DNA from: Eggerthellaceae bacterium
Lineage (GTDB): Bacteria; Actinomycetota; Coriobacteriia; Coriobacteriales; Eggerthellaceae
Reading direction: 5' to 3'
Length of the DNA: 41,112 bases
NCBI GenBank assembly: GCA_017434045.1
Contig: JAFRGA010000024.1
Location: forward strand, 1 to 41,112
The notes beneath the pieces are model-generated. The model had not been told where the DNA came from. It was given only the letters and a program-made list of their open reading frames with translations, and made no database searches. Positions 8,363-17,437 of the stretch are shown piece by piece. How positions within the stretch are numbered: position 1 is the first letter of the stretch; each line of letters opens with the position of its first letter. The translations under genes were made by a program, and so were the position numbers.

Positions 8363-8845
8363 GTGGCCACTACCACCTCTGCATACCGTCTGGATACATT
8401 TCCACTCTACGAACCCGCGCCGCGCGAAGATGCGCAGCGTCGGGCTGACGTGCGTGCCGTCCGTACGGGCTCCGAGAGCGCGTCGGATTCCACGGCGCAA
8501 CTGCTTGTCACCGCAGCGAAGCTCGCGGCATTCGTCCTCGTGGTCGTCGCCGTGCTGTCGTTCGCGCGCATCGCGCTGACGAATGCGGCCGTTGCGACGT
8601 TGATCGAGAGCGATACCCTGTCAGCACAGATCGAAGAGGCACGCGCATCCGGCGTGAGCCTCGAGATGGAGCAAAGCGTGCTTACCAGCCCGACGTCCCT
8701 GAAGAGCGCCGTCAAGCGTTTGGGCATGTCGGCGCCTGCCGAGGTGGGCACGATCGTCTTGGATCCGGACGTCGTCGTCCTCGACGAAGAGGGAAGCCTG
8801 TCTTTGTCGGCATCGCTCAAGAACGCCGTCCAGGCTCAGGGGTAA
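8363..8845 (+). CDS. ftsL: FtsL-like cell division protein
   Basis: Small bitopic divisome protein, 160 aa. It has a cytoplasmic N-terminal segment of about 50 residues, one membrane helix (LAAFVLVVVAVLSFARIAL), then a short leucine-zipper-like region (TLIESDTLSAQIEEARASGVSLEMEQS) and a KSAVKRLGMSAPAEVG motif like the FtsL/FtsB families. FtsL sequences are poorly conserved, so the call rests mainly on topology and on position between rsmH and ftsI. The GTG at 8363 is preferred over ATG 8348 because AAGGAG (8351-8356) sits 6 nt before it and nothing suitable precedes the ATG. The stop lies 4 nt before ftsI. Confidence 0.8.
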   Translation: MATTTSAYRLDTFPLYEPAPREDAQRRADVRAVRTGSESASDSTAQLLVTAAKLAAFVLVVVAVLSFARIALTNAAVATLIESDTLSAQIEEARASGVSLEMEQSVLTSPTSLKSAVKRLGMSAPAEVGTIVLDPDVVVLDEEGSLSLSASLKNAVQAQG

Positions 8846-8849
8846 TCAT

Positions 8850-10628
8850 ATGGCCGGCGCGTCCCGCGGCAGCCAGGAGCCACGCGGTAGGCGCGGTTCG
8901 AGCAGTGCTGCTTCCGATTTAGAACGATACGTATCGCGCGGTAGCAACCGCGCGTTCGTTGTAGTGGCGCTGTTCTTGGCCATTGCGGCCATTTTCTTCG
9001 TGCGCTTGCTGTACCTGCAGGTGATCATCGCGCCGCAATACACCGCTCAAGCTCAGGAGTCGCGGACCGTCGGGTTCGTCGTCGAGCCGCGCAGGGGCAC
9101 CATCTACGATCGAAACGGGCATATCCTTGCAATCAGCGTAGACGCGACGACCATATATGCGAATCCTTCGGAGATCACCGAGCCCGATGCCACCTCCCGC
9201 GCCATTGCCGAAGCCCTCGGCGGCAAGGCGTCGGATTACGTCGCCTCACTCACAACGGGCGGATCACCGACGTTCTCGTTCGTCAAGAGGAAGGCGGATG
9301 TGAGCGCGGCCGAGCGTCTCCGCGCGATGGAGCTTCCCGGCATCTACTTCCTCCCCGACACGCGCAGGGAGTATCCCTATGGTCAAACGGGAGGCCAGGT
9401 CATAGGCGCATGCAGCGTCGAGGTGGACGAAGCCGAGAACCGCGAGTACTACGCGGGCATCTGCGGTTTGGAGATGTACTACAACACCATCTTGTCGGGC
9501 ACCCCCGGATACTACGAGGCCGAGGTCGGTGCCAACGGCACCCCGATTCCCGGGGGTGTTCACGAGTCCAAGCGCGCGGTCGAAGGCCAGGACATCGTCA
9601 TATCCTTGGACATCGAGTTCCAGGAAGACCTCGAGCGTGACCTGAAGAACGGGTTGAAGGCGGTTGACGTCAAGGGCGGGACGGCCGTGGTCATGGATGC
9701 GACGACCGGCGAGATTTACGCTGCGGCGTCGAGTCCGTTCTTCAATCCGGCAAACCGTACCGAGGTACCTGAAGGCTCCATGCAGCTCAAGTGCGCGACG
9801 AACCTCTTCGAACCGGGATCGATCTTCAAGACGGTCTCCGCCACGGCCATTCTCGAGAAGGGCACGATGACCCCTGATACGAAGATGCTCTGCCCGCCGT
9901 ACATCGAGGCTGATGGTTACACGGTGTCGGATGCGTGGGAACGCGGGCAGGAAACCATGGACCTGCGCACGATCATCAAGAAATCCTCGAACGTGGGCAT
10001 CTCGCTTTCGGTTGAGAAGAACCTGGGATTCGAGGAGTTGTACAATGCCATCCACCGCTACCGGCTGAACACGTTGACGGGCGTGGACTATCCGGGCGAG
10101 CAGCTCGGCTACCTCCTCGATTTCGATCACTGGTCGCGCGTGACCGGCTACAACGTGACGTTCGGCCAGGGCATCTCGGTGAATGCGCTGCAGATGTTGA
10201 GCTTCTACGGTGCTCTGATTAACGATGGAGTGGCGCAAACCCCGCATTTCCTGCTGCGTAAACCCCAAACAGGCGAGGTTCCCGAATGGGAGACCTACGA
10301 GATTATCGAGAACAAGAAAGCCTTGGAACCCATGCGCAGCATGCTCCGTTCAGTCGTCGCCGACGAGGGCGGCACGGGCACGAACGCGGCTATCGAAGGT
10401 TATGATTTAGCTGGAAAGACCTCTACGGCCGAGATTTACGACGAGGTGAACGGCGGTTATCGCAAGAACGTGTACAACATCGCATTCACGGGGTTCATCG
10501 AGAACTCGAACTGCCCCTTCGTGTGTTTCTGCGGAGCCGATGAGGTACCTGCAGACCGCAACGTGACGGTCATGTTTCACGATATAATGTGGGATGTTAT
10601 CGAGCGTTACAACATCGTGTCGGAGTGA
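8850..10628 (+). CDS. ftsI: Septal peptidoglycan transpeptidase FtsI (class B PBP)
   Basis: Penicillin-binding protein that cross-links septal peptidoglycan with FtsW; 592 aa. It has a basic cytoplasmic tail, a membrane helix at about 35-60, the class B dimerisation domain (RRGTIYDRNGHILA near 81-94) and a transpeptidase domain. The active serine is in SIFK (324-327) and the second motif is SSN (379-381). The third motif, normally KTG or KSG, reads KTS here (523-525, nt 10416-10424) in AGKTSTAEIY. Because the context is otherwise intact I consider the enzyme active, but substrate or beta-lactam handling may differ. AGGGG lies before the ATG. It could also be the sporulation paralogue SpoVD by sequence; the dcw context favours FtsI. 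Confidence 0.93.
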   Translation: MAGASRGSQEPRGRRGSSSAASDLERYVSRGSNRAFVVVALFLAIAAIFFVRLLYLQVIIAPQYTAQAQESRTVGFVVEPRRGTIYDRNGHILAISVDATTIYANPSEITEPDATSRAIAEALGGKASDYVASLTTGGSPTFSFVKRKADVSAAERLRAMELPGIYFLPDTRREYPYGQTGGQVIGACSVEVDEAENREYYAGICGLEMYYNTILSGTPGYYEAEVGANGTPIPGGVHESKRAVEGQDIVISLDIEFQEDLERDLKNGLKAVDVKGGTAVVMDATTGEIYAAASSPFFNPANRTEVPEGSMQLKCATNLFEPGSIFKTVSATAILEKGTMTPDTKMLCPPYIEADGYTVSDAWERGQETMDLRTIIKKSSNVGISLSVEKNLGFEELYNAIHRYRLNTLTGVDYPGEQLGYLLDFDHWSRVTGYNVTFGQGISVNALQMLSFYGALINDGVAQTPHFLLRKPQTGEVPEWETYEIIENKKALEPMRSMLRSVVADEGGTGTNAAIEGYDLAGKTSTAEIYDEVNGGYRKNVYNIAFTGFIENSNCPFVCFCGADEVPADRNVTVMFHDIMWDVIERYNIVSE

Positions 10629-10640
10629 GGCGTATAGGAT

Positions 10641-12116
10641 ATGGCAATCTGCTCAGAGCTGTTCGAAGGTTTGGAGTGCACCATTATCGGGAACGCGGCC
10701 GATGAAGTGGGCGGCTTGGCGTATCGCAGCGATGCCGTGGTGCCGGGCGACATGTTCTTCTGCATCGTAGGCCTCAAGGTCGACGGGCATTCTTTTGCGC
10801 AAGACGCCATAAACAGGGGGGCGAAGTTCATCGTCGTGGAACGCATGCTTTACCTCGCCGACGCCACCGATGTCACGGAGATCATCGTGAAGGACTCGCG
10901 CAAGGCCATGGCGCATGTTGCCGATCGCTTCTACGGCTCGCCTTCGAGGGAGTTCGCGCTTGTCGGCGTGACGGGGACGAACGGCAAGACCACCACGACA
11001 TACCTCGTCGACCAGATTGCCCGTGAGGCGGGCAAGCGCACGGGCGTCGTGGGCACGGTGGGCATCCAAATCGCAGGTGTGACCGAGCATGCAGACCACA
11101 CCACTCCCGAGTCGCCGGATTTGCAGCAGGTGTTCGCGCGGATGCGCGATGCCGGCTGCGACGTGGTGGCCATGGAGGTGTCGTCGCATGCGCTCGACCT
11201 GCTCCGCACATGGCATACGCGATTCGCCGTGACGGCGTTCACGAACCTGACCCAGGACCATCTGGATTACCATCATACGTTCGAGGCGTATTTCGAGGCG
11301 AAGGCTCTCCTCTTCTCAAAGGACTATCCCGCGAAGCGCGTTATCTGCATCGACGACAAATGGGGCAAGGAGCTCCATCGCCGCTGCTCGAATTCGGACG
11401 ACTGGCTGATCACCACCGGTTTCGATCCCTCGGCGCAGATTCACCCGATATCGTACGACTTGGCGACAACCCACACCTCCATCGAGCTTGATGTGAGGGG
11501 ACGTCGCGTCGCGTTCGATTACCCGCTTGTCGGGCGGTTCAACGTGTCGAACATCATGACCGCATTCGGCATCGCGCTTGCGCTCGGTATTCCCATCGAG
11601 ACCATCGTCTTCGCCCTTTCGAACGCCCCGCAGGTGCCGGGAAGACTCGAGCGCGTGAAGGCTTCGGCTGATGGTGGCATATCGGTGTTCGTCGACTATG
11701 CGCACACCCCCGATGCGTTGGCCAAGGCTGTCTCCTCGGTCAAGGCGCTGACCACCGGCCGCTCCATCGTCGTGTTCGGTTGCGGTGGGGATCGCGATGC
11801 GTCGAAGCGTTCCATCATGGGGCGGGCTGCGCTTGATGCCGACTACGCTATCGTGACTTCAGACAATCCCCGGAGCGAGGATCCCAACGACATTATCGCG
11901 GACATCGTCAGCGGGATGGGAGATGCGGAAGATCGTTACGAGGTCGTCCCCGACCGGCGGCAGGCCATTGCACGTGCCATCGCGCTTGCGAAGCCGGGCG
12001 ACGCGATGCTCATCGCGGGCAAGGGGCACGAGGACTACCAAATCATAGGAGACAAAGTACTCAGCTTCGACGACTGCAAGGTGGCAGCTGAAGAACTGGA
12101 GAAAGTCTTCGCCTAA
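10641..12116 (+). CDS. murE: UDP-MurNAc-tripeptide synthetase MurE (meso-DAP adding)
   Basis: Cytosolic ATP-dependent ligase that adds the third amino acid to UDP-MurNAc-L-Ala-D-Glu; 491 aa. The N-terminal UDP-binding domain is followed by the Mur ligase P-loop TGTNGKTT (111-118), then MEVSSHALDLLR, NLTQDHLDYHHTFEAYFEAK and the C-terminal GCGGDRDASKR. The specificity loop reads DNPR (408-411), the meso-diaminopimelate signature, as opposed to lysine-adding variants. The peptidoglycan is therefore predicted to be DAP type. It starts 12 nt after ftsI and is followed by murF after 8 nt, all one transcription unit. Confidence 0.95.
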   Translation: MAICSELFEGLECTIIGNAADEVGGLAYRSDAVVPGDMFFCIVGLKVDGHSFAQDAINRGAKFIVVERMLYLADATDVTEIIVKDSRKAMAHVADRFYGSPSREFALVGVTGTNGKTTTTYLVDQIAREAGKRTGVVGTVGIQIAGVTEHADHTTPESPDLQQVFARMRDAGCDVVAMEVSSHALDLLRTWHTRFAVTAFTNLTQDHLDYHHTFEAYFEAKALLFSKDYPAKRVICIDDKWGKELHRRCSNSDDWLITTGFDPSAQIHPISYDLATTHTSIELDVRGRRVAFDYPLVGRFNVSNIMTAFGIALALGIPIETIVFALSNAPQVPGRLERVKASADGGISVFVDYAHTPDALAKAVSSVKALTTGRSIVVFGCGGDRDASKRSIMGRAALDADYAIVTSDNPRSEDPNDIIADIVSGMGDAEDRYEVVPDRRQAIARAIALAKPGDAMLIAGKGHEDYQIIGDKVLSFDDCKVAAEELEKVFA

Positions 12117-12124
12117 GGAATGAA

Positions 12125-13579
12125 ATGCGCATATCAATATCCGAAATAGCTTCAGCCGTACACGCCGCACAACCAAACGGAGCTTCGGGCATCGTCACCG
12201 GCATCACATGGGATTCCCGTGAAGCGACGCCGGGCGATTTGTATATTGCCCTTCCAGGCGAGCGTGTGGACGGGCATGATTTCATTGAAGGGGCCGTCAA
12301 GGCGGGAGCGGTTTGCGTCATGGCGATGCGCGATGTATCCGCAGACGTCCCCGTCATTCGAGTGGAGGATACCTCCAAGGCGCTTGTCGATCTCGCGACA
12401 TTTTGGCGCGGGCGCCTTGAGGGGACGGTCGTGGGCATCACCGGCTCAAGCGGCAAGACCACGACGAAAAACCTCGTGCGTGACGTGCTGGCAGCATCCG
12501 GCACCGTCGTTGCCACCATCGCGAACCAAAACAACGAGCTGGGGGTTCCCCGCACGCTGCTCGAGGCCGAAACGGACACGAACGCAGTCGTTGTCGAGAT
12601 GGGCATGCGCGGCTCCGGCCAGATTGCCGAGCTTTGCGCTTACGCCAAGCCCGACTGGGGTTTGATCACCAACGTGGGCGAGAGCCATATCGAGCTTTTG
12701 GGAAGCCGTGAGGCCATCGCCCATGCCAAAGACGAGCTTTTCGAGGCGTTGCCCGATGGGAGGGGTATAGCGTTCGTCAACGCTGCGGACGATTACGCCG
12801 CCGAACTGGTTTCGCATGCGCGCCTTGTCGAACGGGGCGTGCGCTGCGTGTTCTTCGAGGGCGGCGATTCCTGGCAGGAACAGGACAAGTTGGGCATTTC
12901 CGCCAACGCTTGCCCAGTCGTGTGGGCAAGCGATGTCTTCCTCGATGCCGAAGGGCGTCCGATGTTCATCATCCACGCTGACAAATTCGAGTCAATCGGG
13001 CAGCCTCAGGCGAACGGCGCAATGCGCTGCATGCTCGAGCTGCGCGGGTTGCACAACGTCATCAACGCTTGTGCAGCGGCAGCCGTGGGCTTGTCGGCTG
13101 GCATGACGCTCGAGCAATGCTGCGAGGCGCTGTCCGCGTCTTTGCCCGAAGCGGGCCGCCAGCAGGTACATCGCAGTGCTGAGGGCGTTACCGTCGTAGA
13201 CGACTCGTACAATGCGAATCCCGATTCCATGAAGGTGTCGTTGGCGACGTTCTCCGCTATGGATGTCGATGGAAGGCGAATCGCCGTTCTCGGCGACATG
13301 CTGGAGCTGGGGGATTTCTCCCAAGAATGCCATGAGCGCGTCGGCTTTCTTGCGGCATCCTCCAACCTCGACGAGCTCATCTGCGTCGGAGAGCTGTCGC
13401 GTTTCCTCGCAGTTGCCGCGGTGAGGGCCGGTTTAGCCACAGACAAGGTTACCACCTGCGCAAATGCGGATGAGGCTCTTGAGGTCCTTCGGCTCGTAGT
13501 GCAACCGGGCGACGCGGTCCTCGTGAAAGCCTCGCATTCAATCGGTCTGAGCAAGGTTGCGAAGGGATTGGTTGGCTAG
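12125..13579 (+). CDS. murF: UDP-MurNAc-tripeptide:D-Ala-D-Ala ligase MurF
   Basis: Adds the D-Ala-D-Ala dipeptide to UDP-MurNAc-tripeptide in the cytosol; 484 aa. It shows an N-terminal domain (ITWDSREATPGDLYIALPGERVDGHDFI), P-loop GITGSSGKTTTKNLV, NNELGVPRTLLEA, and the C-terminal VVDDSYNANPDSMK and RRIAVLGDMLELGD motifs typical of MurF rather than MurE. The ribosome site AAGGA overlaps the murE stop codon, which suggests translational coupling. The end lies 1 nt before the mraY start. No ddl gene is present in the window to supply the dipeptide. Confidence 0.95.
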   Translation: MRISISEIASAVHAAQPNGASGIVTGITWDSREATPGDLYIALPGERVDGHDFIEGAVKAGAVCVMAMRDVSADVPVIRVEDTSKALVDLATFWRGRLEGTVVGITGSSGKTTTKNLVRDVLAASGTVVATIANQNNELGVPRTLLEAETDTNAVVVEMGMRGSGQIAELCAYAKPDWGLITNVGESHIELLGSREAIAHAKDELFEALPDGRGIAFVNAADDYAAELVSHARLVERGVRCVFFEGGDSWQEQDKLGISANACPVVWASDVFLDAEGRPMFIIHADKFESIGQPQANGAMRCMLELRGLHNVINACAAAAVGLSAGMTLEQCCEALSASLPEAGRQQVHRSAEGVTVVDDSYNANPDSMKVSLATFSAMDVDGRRIAVLGDMLELGDFSQECHERVGFLAASSNLDELICVGELSRFLAVAAVRAGLATDKVTTCANADEALEVLRLVVQPGDAVLVKASHSIGLSKVAKGLVG

Positions 13580-13580
13580 C

Positions 13581-14633
13581 ATGCTTTCGCCGTTGTTCTC
13601 ACAGTACCCGACCTTCCTGGTCTTCTTGGCAGTGTTCGTGGCCATGATCTTGACGCTGGTCTTTATGCCGCCGTTCATCCGCTTTCTCAAAGCTGGCCAG
13701 ATTGGCCAGCAGGTGCGCGATGATGGGCCGGAAACCCACCTGGTGAAGCAGGGTACGCCAACCATGGGCGGCGTCATCATGCTCATTGCCTGCGCTGCCA
13801 CGGTCCTCATCGTCGGCTTGCCGAATGCAGAGACCTTCGTCTTGGGATTGGCTATCCTGCTCAGCGGCGCCCTGGGCCTGTTCGACGACATGTCCAAAGT
13901 AGTGCACGAACGCTCCCTCGGCTTGACACCGAAAGCCAAGCTCGTGGGGCAAACTGCCATCGCAACTGTTTTCGTGATAGTCGCGGTCAACTTCTTCGGC
14001 ATCGAGCCGACCGTTGATATCCCCTTTATCGTCACCATCGACCTCGGAGTGTTGACGACGGTGCTGCCCATCGGGGAAAACGGCCTGGCTATTCCCTGGC
14101 TGTACCTGATATTCGCCGATATTCTCCTCGTTGGCATGTGTAATGCCGTCAACTTGACCGATGGTCTCGACGGCCTGGCTTCGGGTACGGTGCTCATCGT
14201 CATGATCGTCATGGCGGCCATTGCATATCGAACGGATTTGCTGGAGCCGGCCATTGTGGCAGCGTCGCTCGCAGGCGTCTGCATCGGCTTTCTGTGGTTC
14301 AATGCATACCCTGCCGACATCTTCATGGGTGACACCGGGTCTCTTGCGTTGGGCATGGGCTTGGGTTGCCTTGCCATCCTCACTAAATCGGAATTCCTCG
14401 TCATCATCATCGGCGGCCTGTTCGTAGCTGAAGCGTTGTCGGTCATGATTCAGGTAGCGCATTTCAAGCGCACGAGGAAGCGCATCTTCCTCATGGCCCC
14501 CCTGCATCATCATTTCGAGAAAAAGGGCTGGTCCGAGACAAAGGTGGTAATCAGATTCTGGATTATCTCCGGTGTGTTCGCGGCCATCGGATTCTCGTTG
14601 TACTTCGCCGACAGCATGATGGGAGCCATGTAA
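13581..14633 (+). CDS. mraY: Phospho-MurNAc-pentapeptide transferase MraY
   Basis: Integral membrane enzyme that transfers phospho-MurNAc-pentapeptide to undecaprenyl phosphate, giving lipid I; 350 aa with about 10 membrane helices. Visible signatures are HLVKQGTPTMGG, LFDDMSK with the catalytic Asp pair, NAVNLTDGLDGLASG, FMGDTGSLALG and the PLHHHFEKKGWSE motif. The start is ATG 13581 with GAAGGGATTGG upstream inside the murF end; a longer reading from 13557 would overlap murF without support. The stop overlaps the murD start as TAATG, indicating coupled translation. Confidence 0.95.
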   Translation: MLSPLFSQYPTFLVFLAVFVAMILTLVFMPPFIRFLKAGQIGQQVRDDGPETHLVKQGTPTMGGVIMLIACAATVLIVGLPNAETFVLGLAILLSGALGLFDDMSKVVHERSLGLTPKAKLVGQTAIATVFVIVAVNFFGIEPTVDIPFIVTIDLGVLTTVLPIGENGLAIPWLYLIFADILLVGMCNAVNLTDGLDGLASGTVLIVMIVMAAIAYRTDLLEPAIVAASLAGVCIGFLWFNAYPADIFMGDTGSLALGMGLGCLAILTKSEFLVIIIGGLFVAEALSVMIQVAHFKRTRKRIFLMAPLHHHFEKKGWSETKVVIRFWIISGVFAAIGFSLYFADSMMGAM

Positions 14634-16153
14634 TGGCGCATCAACTCGAAAACATCGGCAGGGTTCTCGTTTTGGGGTTGGGCAAATCGGGGAAGTCGGT
14701 CACAAATTACTGCGCAGACCTGCTGGGCACGCGCGTCTCGTCATTGTTCGTTGCTGCAGGCGCGCGCAATGACGATTCCGAGGCTTTCCTCGCCCAGCTA
14801 GCGGACAGGGGCGTGGAATACGCTTTCGGCGATACCGCTCTCGAGCGTTTCGCGGGCGACGGGACGGCTTTCGATATCTGCATAGCCAGTCCCGGAATCC
14901 CGTATTGGCACGAGCTCTACGAACTTGGCAGCTCGTTGAGCCGCGAATTGGTGAGCGAGGTTGAGTTCGCCTGGCGGGAAAGCGCTCCGGAGAGCGTATG
15001 GGTGGCGATCACCGGCACCAACGGAAAGACGACGACGACTTCCTGCTGCGCGCATGTGTTGCGCGAATGCGGGTTCGCGGCCGATGCGGTTGGGAACATC
15101 GGAGACGTGTGCCTGGATGCGGTGGCTGCCGGGAAGACGCAGGTTTACGTTGCTGAGGTCTCATCGTATCAGCTGTACTCGACGAGTCGCTTCGCGCCGG
15201 ATATTGCCGTGATGCTCAACATCACGCCCGACCACATCCACTGGCACAAGACGTTCGAAGCTTACACTGATGCGAAGTTCAAGGTATTCGAAAACATGAG
15301 GCCTGGAAAGGCGGCCTTCAATCCTGTCGCCATCTTCGATGCCGTAAACGGTGTCGTCCGCGCCAAGCTGGACGAGCTCCAAGCCCTTTCCAAGGAAGAG
15401 CGTGGCTTCGACCTCGTCGCCATGGGAACGGCTGACGGTATTCATGGAGATATGCGGATGTGCGGCGGTACGCCAAATGCGGCTTTCCTGGATGCGGACG
15501 ATGTCTTGCACATAGCGTACGACGGCGTCGACCATAGTCTGATCAAAGCAGGCAAGCTTCAGATAAAAGGGGAGCATAATGCGTCGAACGCCCTCGCTGC
15601 GGCTACGGTGGCTGTCGTCCTCGGCGCGAACGACGCGGACATCGTGCGCGCTCTCGAGGCATTCCCAGCGCTCGAGCATAGGATTGAGCCCTGCGGAGAG
15701 GTCGACGGGGTGGAATGCGTTAACGACTCCAAGGCCACGAACGTAGATGCCACGCTCAAAGCGCTCAGGGCATTTCCCGACCAGCGCGTTATCGTGCTGC
15801 TCGGAGGCGACGATAAGGGCACAGACCTTGCCGAGCTGGTCGATTCGGCATTAGATCACGTTCATGCTGTTGTGTGTTTCGGTGCGGCCGGCGCGAGGTT
15901 CGAGCAGGCATTCGACGCGGTTTCAGACAAGATTCCCCCTGACTTCAGGCTCGTGCGCGCGAACCATCTGGAGGACGCCCTCGACGAGGCGCTCTCGATA
16001 GCGTCCGCGGGCGATGTCGTCCTGCTTTCCCCTGCATGCGCGTCATTCGACGAGTTCACGTCGTTCGAACAACGCGGCAGGGCCTTCAAGCAGATGGTGG
16101 CGGAACGCGCCCGAAGGGCAGGGCGTGTCGCGCCTGAAGCGCAAGAGGGATAA
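14633..16153 (+). CDS. murD: UDP-MurNAc-L-alanine:D-glutamate ligase MurD
   Basis: Cytosolic ligase adding D-glutamate to UDP-MurNAc-L-Ala; 506 aa, somewhat longer than the usual ~450. The N-terminal Rossmann-like domain begins VLVLGLGKSGKSV. The Mur ligase P-loop is ITGTNGKTTTTS, and the specific EVSSYQLYSTSRFAPDIAVMLNITPDHIHWHKTFEAYTDAKF block and VNDSKATNVDATLKALRAF (MurD signature) follow. The gene overlaps mraY by 1 nt and ends 4 nt before ftsW. The extra length is spread over surface loops (for example residues 235-285), not a separate domain. Confidence 0.95.
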   Translation: MAHQLENIGRVLVLGLGKSGKSVTNYCADLLGTRVSSLFVAAGARNDDSEAFLAQLADRGVEYAFGDTALERFAGDGTAFDICIASPGIPYWHELYELGSSLSRELVSEVEFAWRESAPESVWVAITGTNGKTTTTSCCAHVLRECGFAADAVGNIGDVCLDAVAAGKTQVYVAEVSSYQLYSTSRFAPDIAVMLNITPDHIHWHKTFEAYTDAKFKVFENMRPGKAAFNPVAIFDAVNGVVRAKLDELQALSKEERGFDLVAMGTADGIHGDMRMCGGTPNAAFLDADDVLHIAYDGVDHSLIKAGKLQIKGEHNASNALAAATVAVVLGANDADIVRALEAFPALEHRIEPCGEVDGVECVNDSKATNVDATLKALRAFPDQRVIVLLGGDDKGTDLAELVDSALDHVHAVVCFGAAGARFEQAFDAVSDKIPPDFRLVRANHLEDALDEALSIASAGDVVLLSPACASFDEFTSFEQRGRAFKQMVAERARRAGRVAPEAQEG

Positions 16154-16157
16154 CCCC

Positions 16158-17360
16158 ATGGCCCGTGCTGGTAAAAACGATTCGAGCGGTGCGCTTGCTG
16201 CGCCTGAGATCATGGGTCCGCGCCTCATGCTCTTACTCGGCGTCGTGGCGCTCACGTTGCTCGGGTTCGTCATGATCTACTCGGCATCGTCGATCAAGGC
16301 CATCACCGAGCAATCGGGCGCCATGAGCTATATGATCGATCAGGTCAAATTTGCGGTTATCGGCATGGTGGCCGCGTTCGTGCTTTGGAAGTTGATTCCC
16401 TATAGGTTCTGGGCTGGAAATGCCGTTTGGATCATCTGGGGTGTGGCGGTTCTGCTCCTGTTGCTGACGGCGGCTGTCGGTTTGGCGGAAAACGGTGCGC
16501 AACGTTGGTTGCGCTTGGGCCCGATCAGCCTGCAGCCATCGGAGTTCGTGAAAATCTCCATCGTGTTGGTGGCAGCACGCCTGTTCAGCGATTTGCGTTC
16601 CAAGGCCATTGGCGCCCGGGCCTTCATCGTCGAGATTCTCGTGTTCATCATCATTCCCACGGGGTTTTTGTTCGCGTCCCAATCGGACTTGGGGACGACG
16701 GCCATTATCGCCCTCGGGGTCATCGGGGTCATGTGGATGGGGGAGGTGCCGCTCCGCACGATTCTGGCGGTCATCCTCGCCATGGTGCTGTTCGCCGTTT
16801 TCGCAACGCTTTTGTCCAGTTACCGCTCCGACCGGTTCCTGTACCTGAATCCCTGGAACGACGGCGAGAACGGCTATGGAAACGGGTATCAGATCATCCA
16901 TTCGTACTACGCGTTCTCGGAGGGCGGAATCTTCGGGGCCGGTTTGGGAAACTCCCGCGAGAAGTACCTCTACCTTCCCGAATCGGAGACCGACTTCATA
17001 TTCGCAATAATCGGCGAGGAGCTCGGCATGATCGGCGCTGTTGCCGTTATCGTGGTGTTCCTGGCGATCTTGTGGGCAGGCATGCGCATCGCCCGTTCCG
17101 CGTACGACGATTTCGGTGCGATGGTCGCCGGATCGCTCACAATCATGCTCGTGTTCCAGGCGTTCTTGAACATCGGCTGTGCTATCGGGGTGTTCCCGAC
17201 GACGGGCAAGCCGCTCCCGTTCATCTCCTCGGGTGGATCGTCGCTCATCGCCTCGTTCATGATGGTCGGCTTGATCCTCGCGGTATCGGAGGGGTCGGGC
17301 GGCAAGAAAGCCTACGAACAGCGTCGCGATGAGCTGCGCGTCGTGCGCCAAAAGCGTTAG
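16158..17360 (+). CDS. ftsW: Septal peptidoglycan glycosyltransferase FtsW (SEDS)
   Basis: SEDS-family membrane protein that polymerises lipid II at the septum together with FtsI; 400 aa with about 10 membrane helices. Family marks are FVMIYSASSIKA in the first helix, ENGAQRWLRLGPISLQPSEFVKI, the Asp-containing SQSDLGTTAIIALG, YQIIHSYYAFSEGGIFGAGLGNSREKYLYLPESETDFIFAIIGEELG, and PTTGKPLPFISSGGSSLI near the end. The start at ATG 16158 is preceded by AAGAGGG over the murD end. A basic C-terminal tail follows the last helix. Confidence 0.95.
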   Translation: MARAGKNDSSGALAAPEIMGPRLMLLLGVVALTLLGFVMIYSASSIKAITEQSGAMSYMIDQVKFAVIGMVAAFVLWKLIPYRFWAGNAVWIIWGVAVLLLLLTAAVGLAENGAQRWLRLGPISLQPSEFVKISIVLVAARLFSDLRSKAIGARAFIVEILVFIIIPTGFLFASQSDLGTTAIIALGVIGVMWMGEVPLRTILAVILAMVLFAVFATLLSSYRSDRFLYLNPWNDGENGYGNGYQIIHSYYAFSEGGIFGAGLGNSREKYLYLPESETDFIFAIIGEELGMIGAVAVIVVFLAILWAGMRIARSAYDDFGAMVAGSLTIMLVFQAFLNIGCAIGVFPTTGKPLPFISSGGSSLIASFMMVGLILAVSEGSGGKKAYEQRRDELRVVRQKR

Positions 17361-17437
17361 CCGGCTCGATGGGGGGTATCGATTCGCCTTTGCGGTAGCG
17401 GGGCGGGATCGGATAGTTGTTTGGAGGTGTGGGTAAC

